Positions 27,279 to 36,682 of a DNA stretch of 64,000 bases are shown here, one piece after another. The notes under the pieces are model-generated. The model worked only from the letters and a program-made list of their open reading frames with translations. It did no database searches and was not told the DNA's origin. A program made the position numbers and the translations under genes. Within the stretch, counting starts at the first letter, position 1. The number at the start of each line of letters is the position of its first letter. Origin of the DNA: Mycobacterium paraseoulense (lineage in GTDB: Bacteria > Actinomycetota > Actinomycetes > Mycobacteriales > Mycobacteriaceae); assembly GCF_010731655.1 (NCBI RefSeq), contig NZ_AP022619.1:4774001-4838000 (forward strand), read 5' to 3'.

Positions 27279-27886
27279 TGGCCGAGCAAACACGCGTCCA
27301 CGTCGTGCGCCACGGCGAGGTGTACAACCCCAGCGGCGTCCTCTACGGCCGGCTGCCCGGATTCCACCTGTCCGACCGGGGCCGTGATCAGGCGGCCGCG
27401 GTCGCCGATGCGCTGGCCGGCCGGGACATCGTCGCGGTGGTCGCCTCCCCGCTGCAGCGGGCCCAGGAAACCGCCGCACCCATCGCCGCCAAGCACGACG
27501 TGGCCGTGGACACCGACCATGACCTGATCGAGTCGGCGAACTTCTTCGAGGGCCGCCGCGTCGGCCCGGGCGACGGCGCCTGGCGCGACCCGCGGTTCTG
27601 GTGGCAGCTGCGCAACCCGTTCACCCCGTCGTGGGGCGAGCCGTACGCCGAGATCGCGGCGCGGATGACCACCGCGGTGGACAAGGCCCGCGCCCGGGCA
27701 GCCGGCGGCGAGGTGGTGTGCGTCAGCCATCAGCTGCCGGTGTGGACGCTGCGGCTGCACCTGACCGGCAAGCGGCTGTGGCACGACCCGCGCCGACGGG
27801 AATGCGGGCTGTGCTCGATCACGACCCTGGTGTACGAGGGCGACCGGCTGGTCACCGTCGAGTACGCCGAACCGGCGGCGCCTTGA
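27278..27886 (+). CDS. Histidine phosphatase superfamily protein (Rv0525 type)
   Basis: A 202-residue phosphoglycerate mutase-like phosphatase. The catalytic His is in HVVRHGEVYNPSG, SPLQRAQETAAP carries the conserved Arg, and CVSHQLPVW the second His. It overlaps hemL by one base and the lipoprotein gene by four. The substrate is unknown; the conserved hemL-ccs context suggests a role near heme or cytochrome assembly, but this is inference. Confidence 0.87.
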   Translation: MAEQTRVHVVRHGEVYNPSGVLYGRLPGFHLSDRGRDQAAAVADALAGRDIVAVVASPLQRAQETAAPIAAKHDVAVDTDHDLIESANFFEGRRVGPGDGAWRDPRFWWQLRNPFTPSWGEPYAEIAARMTTAVDKARARAAGGEVVCVSHQLPVWTLRLHLTGKRLWHDPRRRECGLCSITTLVYEGDRLVTVEYAEPAAP

Positions 27887-28476
27887 TCCCCCCGCGACTG
27901 GTGGCGGCCGGGGTCGTGCTGACGACCCTGCTTGCCGGCTGTTCCTCCGGCCGGGACGCGGTCGCTCAGGGCGGCACCTTCGAATTCGTCTCGCCCGGCG
28001 GGAAGACCGATATCTACTACAACCCGCCCTCGAGCCGCGGTCACCCCGGCGCGCTCTCCGGGCCGGACCTGGCGGACCCCGCGCACCCGCTGTCGCTGGA
28101 CGACCGGATCTTCGCGGGCCGCGTCGTGGTCATCAACATCTGGGGGCAGTGGTGCGGCCCGTGCCGGGCCGAGGTCAGCCAGCTGCAGCAGGTGTACGAC
28201 GCCACCCGCGACGCCGGGGTCTCTTTTCTCGGCATCGACGTGCGCGACGCCAACCGGCAGGCCGCGTTGGACTTCGTCAACGACCGCCACGTCACGTTTC
28301 CCTCCATCTACGACCCGGCGATGCGCACGCTGATCGCGTTCGGCGGCAAGTACCCCACCACCGTGATCCCGTCCACGCTCGTCCTGGACCGCGAACACCG
28401 GGTGGCGGCGGTGTTCCTGCGCGAACTGCTGGCCGCCGACCTGCAGCCCGTGGTGCAGAAGGTGGCCCGCGAGTGA
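27883..28476 (+). CDS. Thioredoxin-like lipoprotein for cytochrome c maturation (ResA/CcmG type, Rv0526)
   Basis: A 197-residue exported lipoprotein with lipobox LLAGCSS near residue 24 and a thioredoxin fold with WCGPC in WGQWCGPCRAE. It also has FLGIDVRDANRQAALDF and the cis-Pro strand TTVIPSTLVLD. It likely keeps apocytochrome c CXXCH cysteines reduced outside the membrane, with electrons from CcdA. The start is TTG at 27883 in a TTGA overlap; a GTG at 27901 is an alternative. Confidence 0.88.
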   Translation: MIPPRLVAAGVVLTTLLAGCSSGRDAVAQGGTFEFVSPGGKTDIYYNPPSSRGHPGALSGPDLADPAHPLSLDDRIFAGRVVVINIWGQWCGPCRAEVSQLQQVYDATRDAGVSFLGIDVRDANRQAALDFVNDRHVTFPSIYDPAMRTLIAFGGKYPTTVIPSTLVLDREHRVAAVFLRELLAADLQPVVQKVARE

Positions 28477-29252
28477 CCGGGTTCACCCAGATCGCCGCCG
28501 CCGGACCGCTTCTGGTGGCCCTCGCCGTCTGCCTGCTGGCGGGGCTGGTGTCGTTCGCCTCGCCGTGCGTGGTGCCGCTGGTCCCCGGCTACCTGTCGTA
28601 CCTGGCGGCCGTCGTCGGCGTGGACGAGCAGCCGCCACCGGGCGCGATCAAGGCTCCACCCTCGGCGCGCTGGCGGGTCGCCGGCTCGGCGGCGCTGTTC
28701 GTCGCCGGGTTCACCACGGTGTTCGTGCTGGGCACCGTCGCGGTTCTCGGGATGACGACCACGCTGATCACCAACCAGCTGCTGCTGCAGCGGGCCGGTG
28801 GCGTGCTGACGATCGTCATGGGGCTGGTCTTCGTCGGCCTCATCCCCACCCTGCAGCGGCAGGCCCGGTTCAGCCCGCGGCAGCTGACCACGGTCGCCGG
28901 GGCGCCGCTGCTGGGCGCGGTGTTCGCCCTGGGCTGGACCCCGTGCCTGGGGCCGACGTTGGCCGGCGTGATCACCGTGGCCTCGGCCACCGACGGCGCG
29001 AGCGTGGCCCGCGGGATCGTCCTGGTGATCGCGTACTGCCTGGGTCTGGGCATCCCGTTCGTGCTGCTGGCCTTCGGCTCGGCGGGCGCCGTGGGCGCCC
29101 TCGGCTGGCTGCGCCGCCACACCCGGGCCATCCAGGTCTTCGGCGGCGCGCTGCTCATCGCGGTCGGTGCCCTGCTGGTGACCGGGGTGTGGAACGACTT
29201 CGTCTCCTGGCTGCGCGACGCCTTCGTGTCCGACGTGAGGCTGCCGATTTGA
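28473..29252 (+). CDS. ccdA: Cytochrome c biogenesis protein CcdA
   Basis: A 259-residue, six-span membrane thiol-disulfide transporter. The two redox cysteines are in SFASPCVVPLVPGYLSYL and ALGWTPCLGPTLAGV. It passes electrons from cytoplasmic thioredoxin to the extracytoplasmic thioredoxin-like lipoprotein encoded just upstream. The GTG start lies in a GTGA overlap. Length and position match Rv0527. Confidence 0.94.
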   Translation: MTGFTQIAAAGPLLVALAVCLLAGLVSFASPCVVPLVPGYLSYLAAVVGVDEQPPPGAIKAPPSARWRVAGSAALFVAGFTTVFVLGTVAVLGMTTTLITNQLLLQRAGGVLTIVMGLVFVGLIPTLQRQARFSPRQLTTVAGAPLLGAVFALGWTPCLGPTLAGVITVASATDGASVARGIVLVIAYCLGLGIPFVLLAFGSAGAVGALGWLRRHTRAIQVFGGALLIAVGALLVTGVWNDFVSWLRDAFVSDVRLPI

Positions 29253-30880
29253 GGCAAGTCCTGGCCTGGGGCCGCAACACCTGGCGCGCGTTGACCTCGA
29301 TGGGCACCGCGCTGGTGCTGCTGTTCCTGCTCGCGCTGGGCGCCATACCCGGCGCCTTGCTGCCGCAGCGCAGCCTCAACGCCGGCAAGGTCGACGACTA
29401 CCTGAAGGCCCACCCGGTCATCGGGCCGTGGCTGGATCGGCTGCAGGCGTTCAACGTGTTCTCCAGCTTCTGGTTCACCGCCATCTACGTGCTGTTGTTC
29501 GTTTCGCTGGTCGGCTGCCTGACCCCGCGGATGATCGAGCACGCGCGGAGCCTGCGCGCCACCCCGGTGGCCGCGCCGCGCAACCTGGCCCGGCTGCCCA
29601 AGCACGCCCGCGCGCAGATCCAAGCCGGGGCCGACGAGCTGAACGCGCTGGCCAACACGATCACCGGCAGGCTGCGGGGCTGGCGGACGGCCATCCGGCA
29701 CGAGGGCGAGGCCGTCGAGGTGTCCGCCGAGAAGGGTTACCTGCGCGAATTCGGCAACATCGTCTTCCACTTCTCGCTGCTTGGCCTGCTGGTCGCGGTG
29801 GCCGTCGGCAAGCTGTTCGGCTACGAGGGCAACGTCATCGTCATCGCCGACTCCGGCCCGGGTTTCTGCTCGGCCTCGCCGGCCGCGTTCGACTCGTTCC
29901 GCGCGGGCAACACCGTCGACGGCACGTCGCTGAATCCCATCTGCGTCCGCGTCAACGACTTCCAGGCGCACTACCTGCCCTCGGGGCAGGCCACCTCGTT
30001 CGCCGCCGACATCGACTATCAGGCCGGGCACGACCTGGCGGCCAACAGCTGGCGGCATTATCTGCTGGAGGTCAACCACCCGCTGCGCGTCGGCGGGGAC
30101 CGGGTTTACCTGCAGGGCCACGGCTACGCGCCCACCTTCACCGTGACCTTCCCGGACGGGCAGACGCGCACGTCGACCGTGCAATGGCGACCCGACAACC
30201 CGCAGACCCTGCTCTCGTCCGGGGTGGTGCGCATCGACCCGCCCGCCGGCAGCTACGCAGGCGCCGCCGAGCGCCGCCAGCACGAGATCGCGATCCAGGG
30301 CCTGCTCGCGCCCACCGAGCAGCTCGACGGCACGCTGTTGTCGTCGCGCTTCCCGGCCCTGAACGCCCCCGCGGTGGCCGTCGACATCTACCGCGGCGAC
30401 ACCGGGCTGGACACCGGGCGGCCCCAATCGCTGTTCACGCTGGATCCCCGGCTGATCCAGCAGGGCCGGCTGACCAGGGAGAAGCGCGTCAACCTGCGCG
30501 CGGGTCAGGAAGTCCGCATCGATCGGGGCCCGGCGGCGGGCACCGTCGTCCGCTTCGACGGCGCCGTGCCGTTCGTCAACCTGCAGGTCTCCCACGACCC
30601 CGGGCAGAGCTGGGTGCTGATCTTCGCCATCACGATGATGGCCGGGCTGCTGGTATCGCTGCTGGTGCGCCGGCGCCGGGTGTGGGTCAGGCTCGCTGAG
30701 GCCGGCGGCGAGGCGGCCGGTACGGTGAACGTCGAACTGGGTGGCCTCGCGCGCACCGACAACTCCGGGTGGGGCGATGAGTTCGAGCGGCTGACCGAGC
30801 GGGTGCTGACCGGTCTGGGCCGGCCCGGTGTGGCGGAGCCCCCCGCGTCCAGAAGGAGTTCTCAGGTGGACGTCAAATGA
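29249..30880 (+). CDS. resB: Cytochrome c biogenesis protein ResB/CcsB (Rv0528 type)
   Basis: A 543-residue System II heme-ligation component. It has N-terminal helices (LTSMGTALVLLFLLALGAIPG and FTAIYVLLFVSLVGCLTP), then GYLREFGNIVFHFSLLGLLVAVAVGK, a large extracytoplasmic domain and a final helix (WVLIFAITMMAGLLVSLLV). With CcsA it forms the cytochrome c synthase that exports heme and ligates it to CXXCH. The start is TTG in a TTGA overlap with ccdA, and it ends in an ATGA overlap with ccsA. Confidence 0.92.
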   Translation: MRQVLAWGRNTWRALTSMGTALVLLFLLALGAIPGALLPQRSLNAGKVDDYLKAHPVIGPWLDRLQAFNVFSSFWFTAIYVLLFVSLVGCLTPRMIEHARSLRATPVAAPRNLARLPKHARAQIQAGADELNALANTITGRLRGWRTAIRHEGEAVEVSAEKGYLREFGNIVFHFSLLGLLVAVAVGKLFGYEGNVIVIADSGPGFCSASPAAFDSFRAGNTVDGTSLNPICVRVNDFQAHYLPSGQATSFAADIDYQAGHDLAANSWRHYLLEVNHPLRVGGDRVYLQGHGYAPTFTVTFPDGQTRTSTVQWRPDNPQTLLSSGVVRIDPPAGSYAGAAERRQHEIAIQGLLAPTEQLDGTLLSSRFPALNAPAVAVDIYRGDTGLDTGRPQSLFTLDPRLIQQGRLTREKRVNLRAGQEVRIDRGPAAGTVVRFDGAVPFVNLQVSHDPGQSWVLIFAITMMAGLLVSLLVRRRRVWVRLAEAGGEAAGTVNVELGGLARTDNSGWGDEFERLTERVLTGLGRPGVAEPPASRRSSQVDVK

Positions 30881-31854
30881 ACACGGTGCACGTCAACATC
30901 GGCTTGGCGCGGTACTCCGACTGGGCGTTCACGTCGGCCGTCGTGGCGCTCGTCATCGCGTTGCTGCTGCTCGCGTTCGAGCTGGCCTACGCCGGTGGCC
31001 GCCGCGTCGACCAGCGCGAGCGAGTCTTGGCCGGCGCGATCTCCTCGGACAGCTTGACCCCCGGCATCGTGGACGAGGTCCCCCAGCGCCCGTTCGACGA
31101 GCGCGTCGGGCGGGCCGGGCTGGCCGTCGTCTACCTCGGCATCGGCCTGCTGCTCGCCTGCATCGTGCTGCGCGGCCTGGCCACCCTACGGGCGCCGTGG
31201 GGCAACATGTACGAGTTCATCAACCTGACCTGCATGTGCGGGCTGCTCGCCGGCGCCCTCGTGCTGCGCCGCCCGCAATACCGCCCGCTGTGGGTTTTCC
31301 TGCTGGTGCCGGTGCTCATCCTGCTCACCGTCTCCGGGCGCTGGCTCTACACCAACGCCGCCCCGGTGATGCCCGCACTGCAGTCCTATTGGCTGCCGAT
31401 CCACGTTTCGGTGGTCAGCCTGGGTTCCGGGGTGTTCATGGTCGCCGGCATCGCCAGCATCCTCTTCCTGCTGCGCACCTCCCGACTGGGTGACGAGGAC
31501 GCCGGCGGCGCGTTGGCCCGCATCGTGCGGCGGTTCCCCGACGCGCAGACGCTGGACCGCGTCGCCTACCGGACCACGATCTTCGCCTTCCCCGTGTTCG
31601 GCTTCGGGGTCATCTTCGGCGCGATCTGGGCCGAGGAGGCCTGGGGCCGGTACTGGGGCTGGGACCCCAAGGAGACCGTGTCGTTCGTCGCATGGGTGAT
31701 CTACGCCGCCTACCTGCACGCCAGGTCGACGGCGGGGTGGCGGGACAGGAAGGCGGCCTGGATCAACGTCGCGGGGTTCGTGGCCATGGTCTTCAACCTG
31801 TTCTTCGTTAACCTGGTCACCGTGGGCCTGCATTCATATGCGGGCGTGGGGTGA
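30877..31854 (+). CDS. ccsA: Cytochrome c biogenesis protein CcsA (ResC)
   Basis: A 325-residue membrane protein of the heme handling family. The tryptophan-rich signature is WGRYWGWDPKETVSFVAW, and TLRAPWGNMYEFINLTCM and WLPIHVSVVSLGSGVFM carry conserved His and aromatic residues. It works with ResB in cytochrome c heme ligation. It closes the hemL-phosphatase-TlpA-CcdA-ResB-CcsA chain in which every junction overlaps by one or four bases. Confidence 0.95.
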   Translation: MNTVHVNIGLARYSDWAFTSAVVALVIALLLLAFELAYAGGRRVDQRERVLAGAISSDSLTPGIVDEVPQRPFDERVGRAGLAVVYLGIGLLLACIVLRGLATLRAPWGNMYEFINLTCMCGLLAGALVLRRPQYRPLWVFLLVPVLILLTVSGRWLYTNAAPVMPALQSYWLPIHVSVVSLGSGVFMVAGIASILFLLRTSRLGDEDAGGALARIVRRFPDAQTLDRVAYRTTIFAFPVFGFGVIFGAIWAEEAWGRYWGWDPKETVSFVAWVIYAAYLHARSTAGWRDRKAAWINVAGFVAMVFNLFFVNLVTVGLHSYAGVG

Positions 31855-31897
31855 CCGCCAGCGACCGACCCAGGTAAGACGACAAGGGGGAGTGCAC

Positions 31898-33199
31898 GTG
31901 TCCGACCATCCACAGACCGGCGTGGGGGCGCCCGATCACCCGACCACGCAGTTGCCTCCGCAGGGGCCGCCCGCATCGCCGTCGCCGGCGCACGACGCTG
32001 ACGAATCGCCGGCCGAAGGCAGCGAAGCGCCCACCCGCGCCTTCGCCGGATTCCGCACCCAGGGGCGGGTCCCCGGTCCCGAGCGGCGCGAGTCCGCGCC
32101 ACCCACCCTGGCCAGGCCGGCGGGAATGCCGCCGTGGGATTCCACCCCGGTGACCGGTATCCCGCGGGTCGACCCGACCGCCTACGGCGCCTACTACACC
32201 GGCCCGACCGAGGCGCCGCCCGCGCAAGCCCCGCCGCGGCCCGAGCCCCTGCCGCACACGCCGTACCCGGAGCTGTCCACCGGCATGTTGCTGCGGCCGG
32301 TCAAGCCGCCGCCGTCGGAGGGCTGGCGCCGGCTGCTCTACGACCTGTCCGGCCACCTGATCAACCTCGGGGAGAGCCCGCGGGCCGCCCGCTACAACAA
32401 CCTGGTGGCGCAGGTGAACCGGCCGCTGCGCGGCTGCTACCGGATCGCGCTCATCTCACTCAAGGGGGGCGTCGGCAAGACGACCATCGCCGCGACCATG
32501 GGCGCCACGTTCGCCTCCATTCGCGGTGACCGGGTGGTCGCGGTCGACGCCAACCCCGACCGCGGCACCCTGAGCCAGAAGATCCCGCTGGAGACGGCGG
32601 CGACGGTGCGTCAGCTGCTGCACGACGCCGGGACCATCGAGCGCTACAGCGACGTCCGCCGCTACACCTCGAAGGGCCCCAGCGGGCTGGAAGTGCTGGC
32701 CTCGGAAACCGATCCGGCCATCTCGGAGGCGTTCAGCGCCGACGACTACACCCGGGTCCTGGACGTCCTGGAGCGGTTCTACGGCCTGGTGCTCACCGAC
32801 TGCGGGCCGGGACTGCTGCACTCGGTGATGTCCTCGGTGCTGGAGAAGGCCGACGTACTCGTCGTGGTCAGCTCCGGATCCATCGACGGGGCGCGCAGCG
32901 CGTCGGCGACGCTGGACTGGCTGGACGCGCACGGCCACGAGGAGATGGTCCGCAATTCGGTCGCGGTCATCAACGGGGTGCGGTCGCGCACGGGCAAGGT
33001 CGACATGAACAAGGTGGTCGACCACTTCTCGCGGCGGTGCCGCGCGGTCCAGGTGGTGCCGTTCGACCCGCACCTCGAAGAGGGTGCGGAAATCGACTTG
33101 GATCGGCTCAAGCGGTCGACCCGCGAGGCGCTGACCGAGCTGGCGGCCATCGTCGCCGGTGGATTCCCGGGCGATCAGCGCAACCCCGGAGTCGCGTAG
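31898..33199 (+). CDS. MinD/ParA-like ATPase with Pro-rich N-terminus (Rv0530 type, EspI-like)
   Basis: A 433-residue protein. The first ~150 residues are Pro-rich and disordered-looking. The rest is a SIMIBI ATPase with deviant Walker A LKGGVGKTTIAATMGA, VVAVDANPDRGTL, and GLVLTDCGPGLLHSVM. The arrangement is like EspI of ESX-1 and like Rv0530. GGGGGAG precedes the GTG at 31898. It follows ccsA after 43 bp. The role is unknown; regulation of a membrane complex is plausible. Confidence 0.87.
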   Translation: MSDHPQTGVGAPDHPTTQLPPQGPPASPSPAHDADESPAEGSEAPTRAFAGFRTQGRVPGPERRESAPPTLARPAGMPPWDSTPVTGIPRVDPTAYGAYYTGPTEAPPAQAPPRPEPLPHTPYPELSTGMLLRPVKPPPSEGWRRLLYDLSGHLINLGESPRAARYNNLVAQVNRPLRGCYRIALISLKGGVGKTTIAATMGATFASIRGDRVVAVDANPDRGTLSQKIPLETAATVRQLLHDAGTIERYSDVRRYTSKGPSGLEVLASETDPAISEAFSADDYTRVLDVLERFYGLVLTDCGPGLLHSVMSSVLEKADVLVVVSSGSIDGARSASATLDWLDAHGHEEMVRNSVAVINGVRSRTGKVDMNKVVDHFSRRCRAVQVVPFDPHLEEGAEIDLDRLKRSTREALTELAAIVAGGFPGDQRNPGVA

Positions 33200-33208
33200 C
33201 GCGAGCCG

Positions 33209-33367
33209 TTAACGGGGGTTGTCCCCGTGACCTAACCGCCGCAAGAACTCTGGATCATCGTCGGGCCCGATAACGCGCGTCTTCGGCCGGTTGATTTGCG
33301 ACCGCGCCGTGCGCCAGCCAACGTAGATCAGCGTCCCCAACATCAGGACCAGCAGCAGGTAGAGCAC
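33209..33367 (-). CDS. 52-residue small membrane protein (Rv0530A type)
   Basis: A short gene with an excellent AAAGGAGGTGTTGA Shine-Dalgarno before a GTG at 33367. The peptide starts with one membrane helix (LYLLLVLMLGTLIYVGW) and continues with a basic segment, then TRVIGPDDDPEFLRRLG. It lies antisense in the gap between the ATPase and the DUF4229 gene and converges on the ATPase gene 10 bp from its stop. It seems to match Rv0530A of M. tuberculosis. Function unknown. Confidence 0.82.
   Translation of the reverse strand: MLYLLLVLMLGTLIYVGWRTARSQINRPKTRVIGPDDDPEFLRRLGHGDNPR
33212..33228. terminator. Hairpin between convergent genes
   Basis: ACGGGG (33212-33217) pairs with CCCCGT (33223-33228) across a 5 nt loop. 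It lies just past the ATPase stop and inside the last codons of the 52-residue gene, so it could terminate both transcripts. No T-run. Confidence 0.4.
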
Positions 33368-33412
33368 TCAACACCTCCTTTGACGAATATACCTGCGTCG
33401 TAGGCTCTCCCT

Positions 33413-33784
33413 GTGTCAGAAGGAACCGGCGACAACAGCACTGGGGACCGGGTGGACGACGGCCCGGCCCGGGGCGCCCGCCATCGGGCGGTCGTCGACG
33501 TTTCGCTCTACGCGGTCGCGCGGTTGCTGCTGGCGGTGGCGCTGGCGGCCGCGATCTACGGGGTGGCCCGCCTGATCGGGGTCAGCGAGTTCCCGATCGC
33601 CGTCGCCGCGTTGTTCGCCCTGATCATCGCGATGCCCCTGGGCATCTGGCTGTTCGGCCCGCTGCGCCGGCGCGCTACCGCGTCGCTGGCCATCGCGGGG
33701 GAACGCCGGCGCCGCGACCGCGACCAGCTGCGGGCGCGGTTGCACGGCGAACCGCCGCCCGACGAGCCGAGCGACGGTGCGTGA
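33413..33784 (+). CDS. DUF4229 membrane protein (Rv0531 type)
   Basis: A 123-residue protein with two membrane helices (LYAVARLLLAVALAAAIYGVARLIG and FPIAVAALFALIIAMPLGIWLF) and a highly charged basic tail (GERRRRDRDQLRARLHGE). The start is GTG at 33413. Its stop abuts the stop of fabH on the other strand. Function unknown. Confidence 0.82.
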   Translation: MSEGTGDNSTGDRVDDGPARGARHRAVVDVSLYAVARLLLAVALAAAIYGVARLIGVSEFPIAVAALFALIIAMPLGIWLFGPLRRRATASLAIAGERRRRDRDQLRARLHGEPPPDEPSDGA

Positions 33785-34792
33785 TCAGTAGGTGGGCATC
33801 CGGACGACCTGCGCGGCATAGCTGAGGCCCGCGCCGTAGCCGATCAGCAGGGCCAGGTCGCCCGGCTTGGACGCGCCGGTGGCCAGCAGTTCGGCCATCG
33901 CCAGGGGAATGGACGCGGCCGAGGTGTTCCCGGTGTGCTCGATGTCGTTGGCGACGACGGCGTCCGGCCGCAACTCCAGGCCCTTGGCCAGGACCTCGTT
34001 GATGCGGCTGTTGGCCTGGTGCGGCACGAACACGTCTATCTCGTCGGGCCGCACACCCGCCGCGTCCATCGCCTGCCGGCCGACCTTGCCCATCTCGAAC
34101 GCCGCCCACCGGAACACCGCGCTTCCCTCCAGCCGCAGGAACGGGCGGGGGCCCGTGGGGGCGTCCATGTAGTCGATCCAGTCGATGTCCTGGCGGATCG
34201 CCAGAGCCTGTTCGCCATCACTGCCCCAGACGGTCGGACCGATGCCCTGATCGGGCGTCTCGCCCACGACGACCCCGGCCGCACCGTCGGCGAAGATGAA
34301 GCAGTTGGTGCGGTCCTGCATGTCCACCGTGGGGGACAGCTTCTCCGAACCGAGCACCAGCACCTTGGCGGCGGTCCCGCCGCGGATCATGTCGGCCGCG
34401 ACACCGAGCGCGTAGCCGAAGCCCGCGCACCCCGCCGAGACGTCGAACGCGGGCACGCCGGTGGCGCCCAGCGCCGCGGCGACCGCCGGGGCGCAGGCCG
34501 GGGTCTGCAGGAAATGCGTGCTGGTCGCGACGATCACGCAGTCGACGTCCGACGGCGTCAGCCCGGCCTTGGCGATCGCCTCCCGCCCCGCCTCGGTGGC
34601 CATCGACGCGGCGGACTCGTCGCGGGCGGCGAATCGGCGGGTCTTGATCCCGGTCCGCGAGAAGATCCACTCGTCGGAGGACTCGATGTTCTCGCATATC
34701 TCGTCGTTGGTGACCACGCGCTCGGGGCGATACGCCCCGACGCTGAGCAACCCGATGTTCGTCGGCCCACTGGTCGCGGCGATCTGCTTCAT
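33785..34792 (-). CDS. fabH: Beta-ketoacyl-ACP synthase III
   Basis: Condenses acyl-CoA from FAS-I with malonyl-AcpM, linking FAS-I to FAS-II mycolate elongation. It has 335 residues, the same length as M. tuberculosis FabH. The catalytic Cys is in [14 protein letters not shown], the His in [12 protein letters not shown] and the Asn in [14 protein letters not shown]. The start MKQIAATSG at 34792 matches the family; the frame stays open to 34894 without conservation. Its place is the same as Rv0533c. Confidence 0.96.
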   Translation of the reverse strand: MKQIAATSGPTNIGLLSVGAYRPERVVTNDEICENIESSDEWIFSRTGIKTRRFAARDESAASMATEAGREAIAKAGLTPSDVDCVIVATSTHFLQTPACAPAVAAALGATGVPAFDVSAGCAGFGYALGVAADMIRGGTAAKVLVLGSEKLSPTVDMQDRTNCFIFADGAAGVVVGETPDQGIGPTVWGSDGEQALAIRQDIDWIDYMDAPTGPRPFLRLEGSAVFRWAAFEMGKVGRQAMDAAGVRPDEIDVFVPHQANSRINEVLAKGLELRPDAVVANDIEHTGNTSAASIPLAMAELLATGASKPGDLALLIGYGAGLSYAAQVVRMPTY

Positions 34793-34958
34793 TGCCTGTC
34801 CCCGATCGGTGCTCGTGAAACGGTCGTCGTCCCGACGCCGGTCCCTCATTGTTATCGGATCCGGCCCCGCTATTGCACTCGAGTGTGCATCCACGGCGGC
34901 GACACGCCGACAAACCCCGCCGTCGGCGCACAGTCAACGCCGTCGGTGTCACCCTCGA

Positions 34959-35831
34959 TCAGCCGGCCAGCGCCAGGGCGGCGGCCACCGCGATCGCCCA
35001 GGCGACCATCGCCAGGCCGGTATCGCGCAGCACGGGAATCAGCTCCGGGCCGCCGCGCCCCGACCGCACCGGACCCGCCGCGCGCAGCGCCAGCGGCGTG
35101 GCCACCAATCCCACCGCGCACCACGGTGTGGCCGCCATCAGCACCAGGGTCGACACCCCGGCGGTCGCCAGCAGCGCCTGATACAGGACGCGGGTGCGGG
35201 CGTCGCCCAGCCGCACCGCCAGGGTGATCTTCCCCGACCGCTCGTCGGTGGGAATGTCACGCAGGTTGTTGGCCACCAGCACCGACGACGACAGGGCGCC
35301 GATCGACACCGCCAGCGCCAGCCCGACCCAGTCCACCCGCAGCGCCTGGGTGTACTCGGTGCCCAGCACGGCCACCAGGCCGAAGAACACGAACACCGCG
35401 ACCTCGCCGAGACCGGCGTAGCCGTAGGGTTTTGCGCCGCCCGTGTACAGCCACGCGCCGGCGATACACACCGCGCCCACCGCGATCAGCCACGGCGCGC
35501 TGACCAGCGCGAGCGCCACGCCGGCGGCCGCCCCGGTCGCCAGGCTCGCCACGGCGGCCGCCAGCACCGACCGGGGGGTGGCCAGCCGCGAACCCACCAG
35601 GCGCACCGGGCCGGCCCGGTCGTCGTCGGTGCCGCGGATGCCGTCGGAGTAATCGTTGGCGTAGTTGACCCCGACGGTCAGCGCGAGCGCCACGGCCAGC
35701 GCCAGCAGCGCCTTCCACCACACCGCCGATCCCAGCCACGCCGCCGCGCCGGTGCCCGCGACCACCGGCGCCACCGCGTTGGGCAGCGTCCGCGGCCGCG
35801 CACCCGAGATCCACTGCCCGAAACTGGCCAC
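34959..35831 (-). CDS. menA: 1,4-dihydroxy-2-naphthoate polyprenyltransferase
   Basis: Membrane prenyltransferase that attaches the polyprenyl tail to DHNA in menaquinone synthesis. It has 290 residues, about eight membrane helices and the UbiA-family Asp-rich motif [16 protein letters not shown] plus the second motif [16 protein letters not shown]. It is separated by about 170 bp from fabH downstream and is divergent from the MTA phosphorylase gene. Other men genes lie further right in the window. Confidence 0.95.
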   Translation of the reverse strand: MASFGQWISGARPRTLPNAVAPVVAGTGAAAWLGSAVWWKALLALAVALALTVGVNYANDYSDGIRGTDDDRAGPVRLVGSRLATPRSVLAAAVASLATGAAAGVALALVSAPWLIAVGAVCIAGAWLYTGGAKPYGYAGLGEVAVFVFFGLVAVLGTEYTQALRVDWVGLALAVSIGALSSSVLVANNLRDIPTDERSGKITLAVRLGDARTRVLYQALLATAGVSTLVLMAATPWCAVGLVATPLALRAAGPVRSGRGGPELIPVLRDTGLAMVAWAIAVAAALALAG

Positions 35832-35887
35832 CCACGCATCCTGCCAGGAGCCGGCCGCGCCCCCGCACCCGCAATCGGGCAGGGGCC

Positions 35888-36682
35888 ATGCACCACAATG
35901 GGCGGATGCTCGGAGTCATCGGCGGCAGCGGCTTCTACAGCTTCTTCGACTCCGACACCCGCGCCGTCGACGTCGACACCCCGTACGGCCCGCCCAGCGC
36001 CCCGCTGACGATCGGCGCCGTCGGGGGGCACGAGGTCGCGTTCCTGCCCCGGCACGGGGCCACTCACCAATTCTCGGCGCACACGGTGCCCTACCGGGCC
36101 AACATGTGGGCGTTGCGCAAGCTCGGGGTGCGCCGCATCTTCGGCCCGTGCGCCGTCGGCAGCCTCAAACCCGAGAACGGTCCCGGCGCCATCGTGGTGC
36201 CCGATCAGCTGGTCGATCGCACCAGCGGCCGCCCCGACACGTACTTCGACACCGGCGGCATTCACGTCGACTTCGCCGACCCGTACTGCCCCACCCTGCG
36301 CGCCACCGTCACCGGCCTGCCCGGCGTGGTCGACGGCGGCACCATGGTGGTCATCCAGGGGCCGCGGTTTTCCACGCGCGCGGAAAGCCAATGGTTCGCT
36401 TCCGCCGGGTTCTCGCTGGTCAACATGACCGGATATCCGGAGGCGGTGCTCGCCCGGGAACTCGAAATGTGCTACGCGGCAGTTGCTTTGGTCACCGACC
36501 TGGACGCCGGCGTCAGCACCGGGGAGGGCGTGACGACGGTCGAGGTGTTCGCCGAATTCGAGAAGAACATCGGTCCGTTCAAAGAGCTGGTGCGCGAGGC
36601 CATCGGCCGCGTCGCCGGCGAACGCGACTGCACCCACTGCCTGCCGCACACCGGCGTCACGCTGCCCGTCGAGTTGCCATGA
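35888..36682 (+). CDS. pnp: S-methyl-5'-thioadenosine phosphorylase (Rv0535 type)
   Basis: A 264-residue PNP/MTAP-family phosphorylase that cleaves MTA to adenine and methylthioribose-1-phosphate. It shows [63 protein letters not shown] and [13 protein letters not shown]. The start could also be the internal ATG at 35906. It ends in an ATGA overlap with the epimerase gene. M. tuberculosis calls this gene pnp although the activity is MTAP. Confidence 0.92.
   Translation: MHHNGRMLGVIGGSGFYSFFDSDTRAVDVDTPYGPPSAPLTIGAVGGHEVAFLPRHGATHQFSAHTVPYRANMWALRKLGVRRIFGPCAVGSLKPENGPGAIVVPDQLVDRTSGRPDTYFDTGGIHVDFADPYCPTLRATVTGLPGVVDGGTMVVIQGPRFSTRAESQWFASAGFSLVNMTGYPEAVLARELEMCYAAVALVTDLDAGVSTGEGVTTVEVFAEFEKNIGPFKELVREAIGRVAGERDCTHCLPHTGVTLPVELP

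Noticed and set aside
28589..30595. 668-codon open frame antisense to ccdA and resB
   Set aside because: Low-complexity composition and complete overlap with conserved genes.
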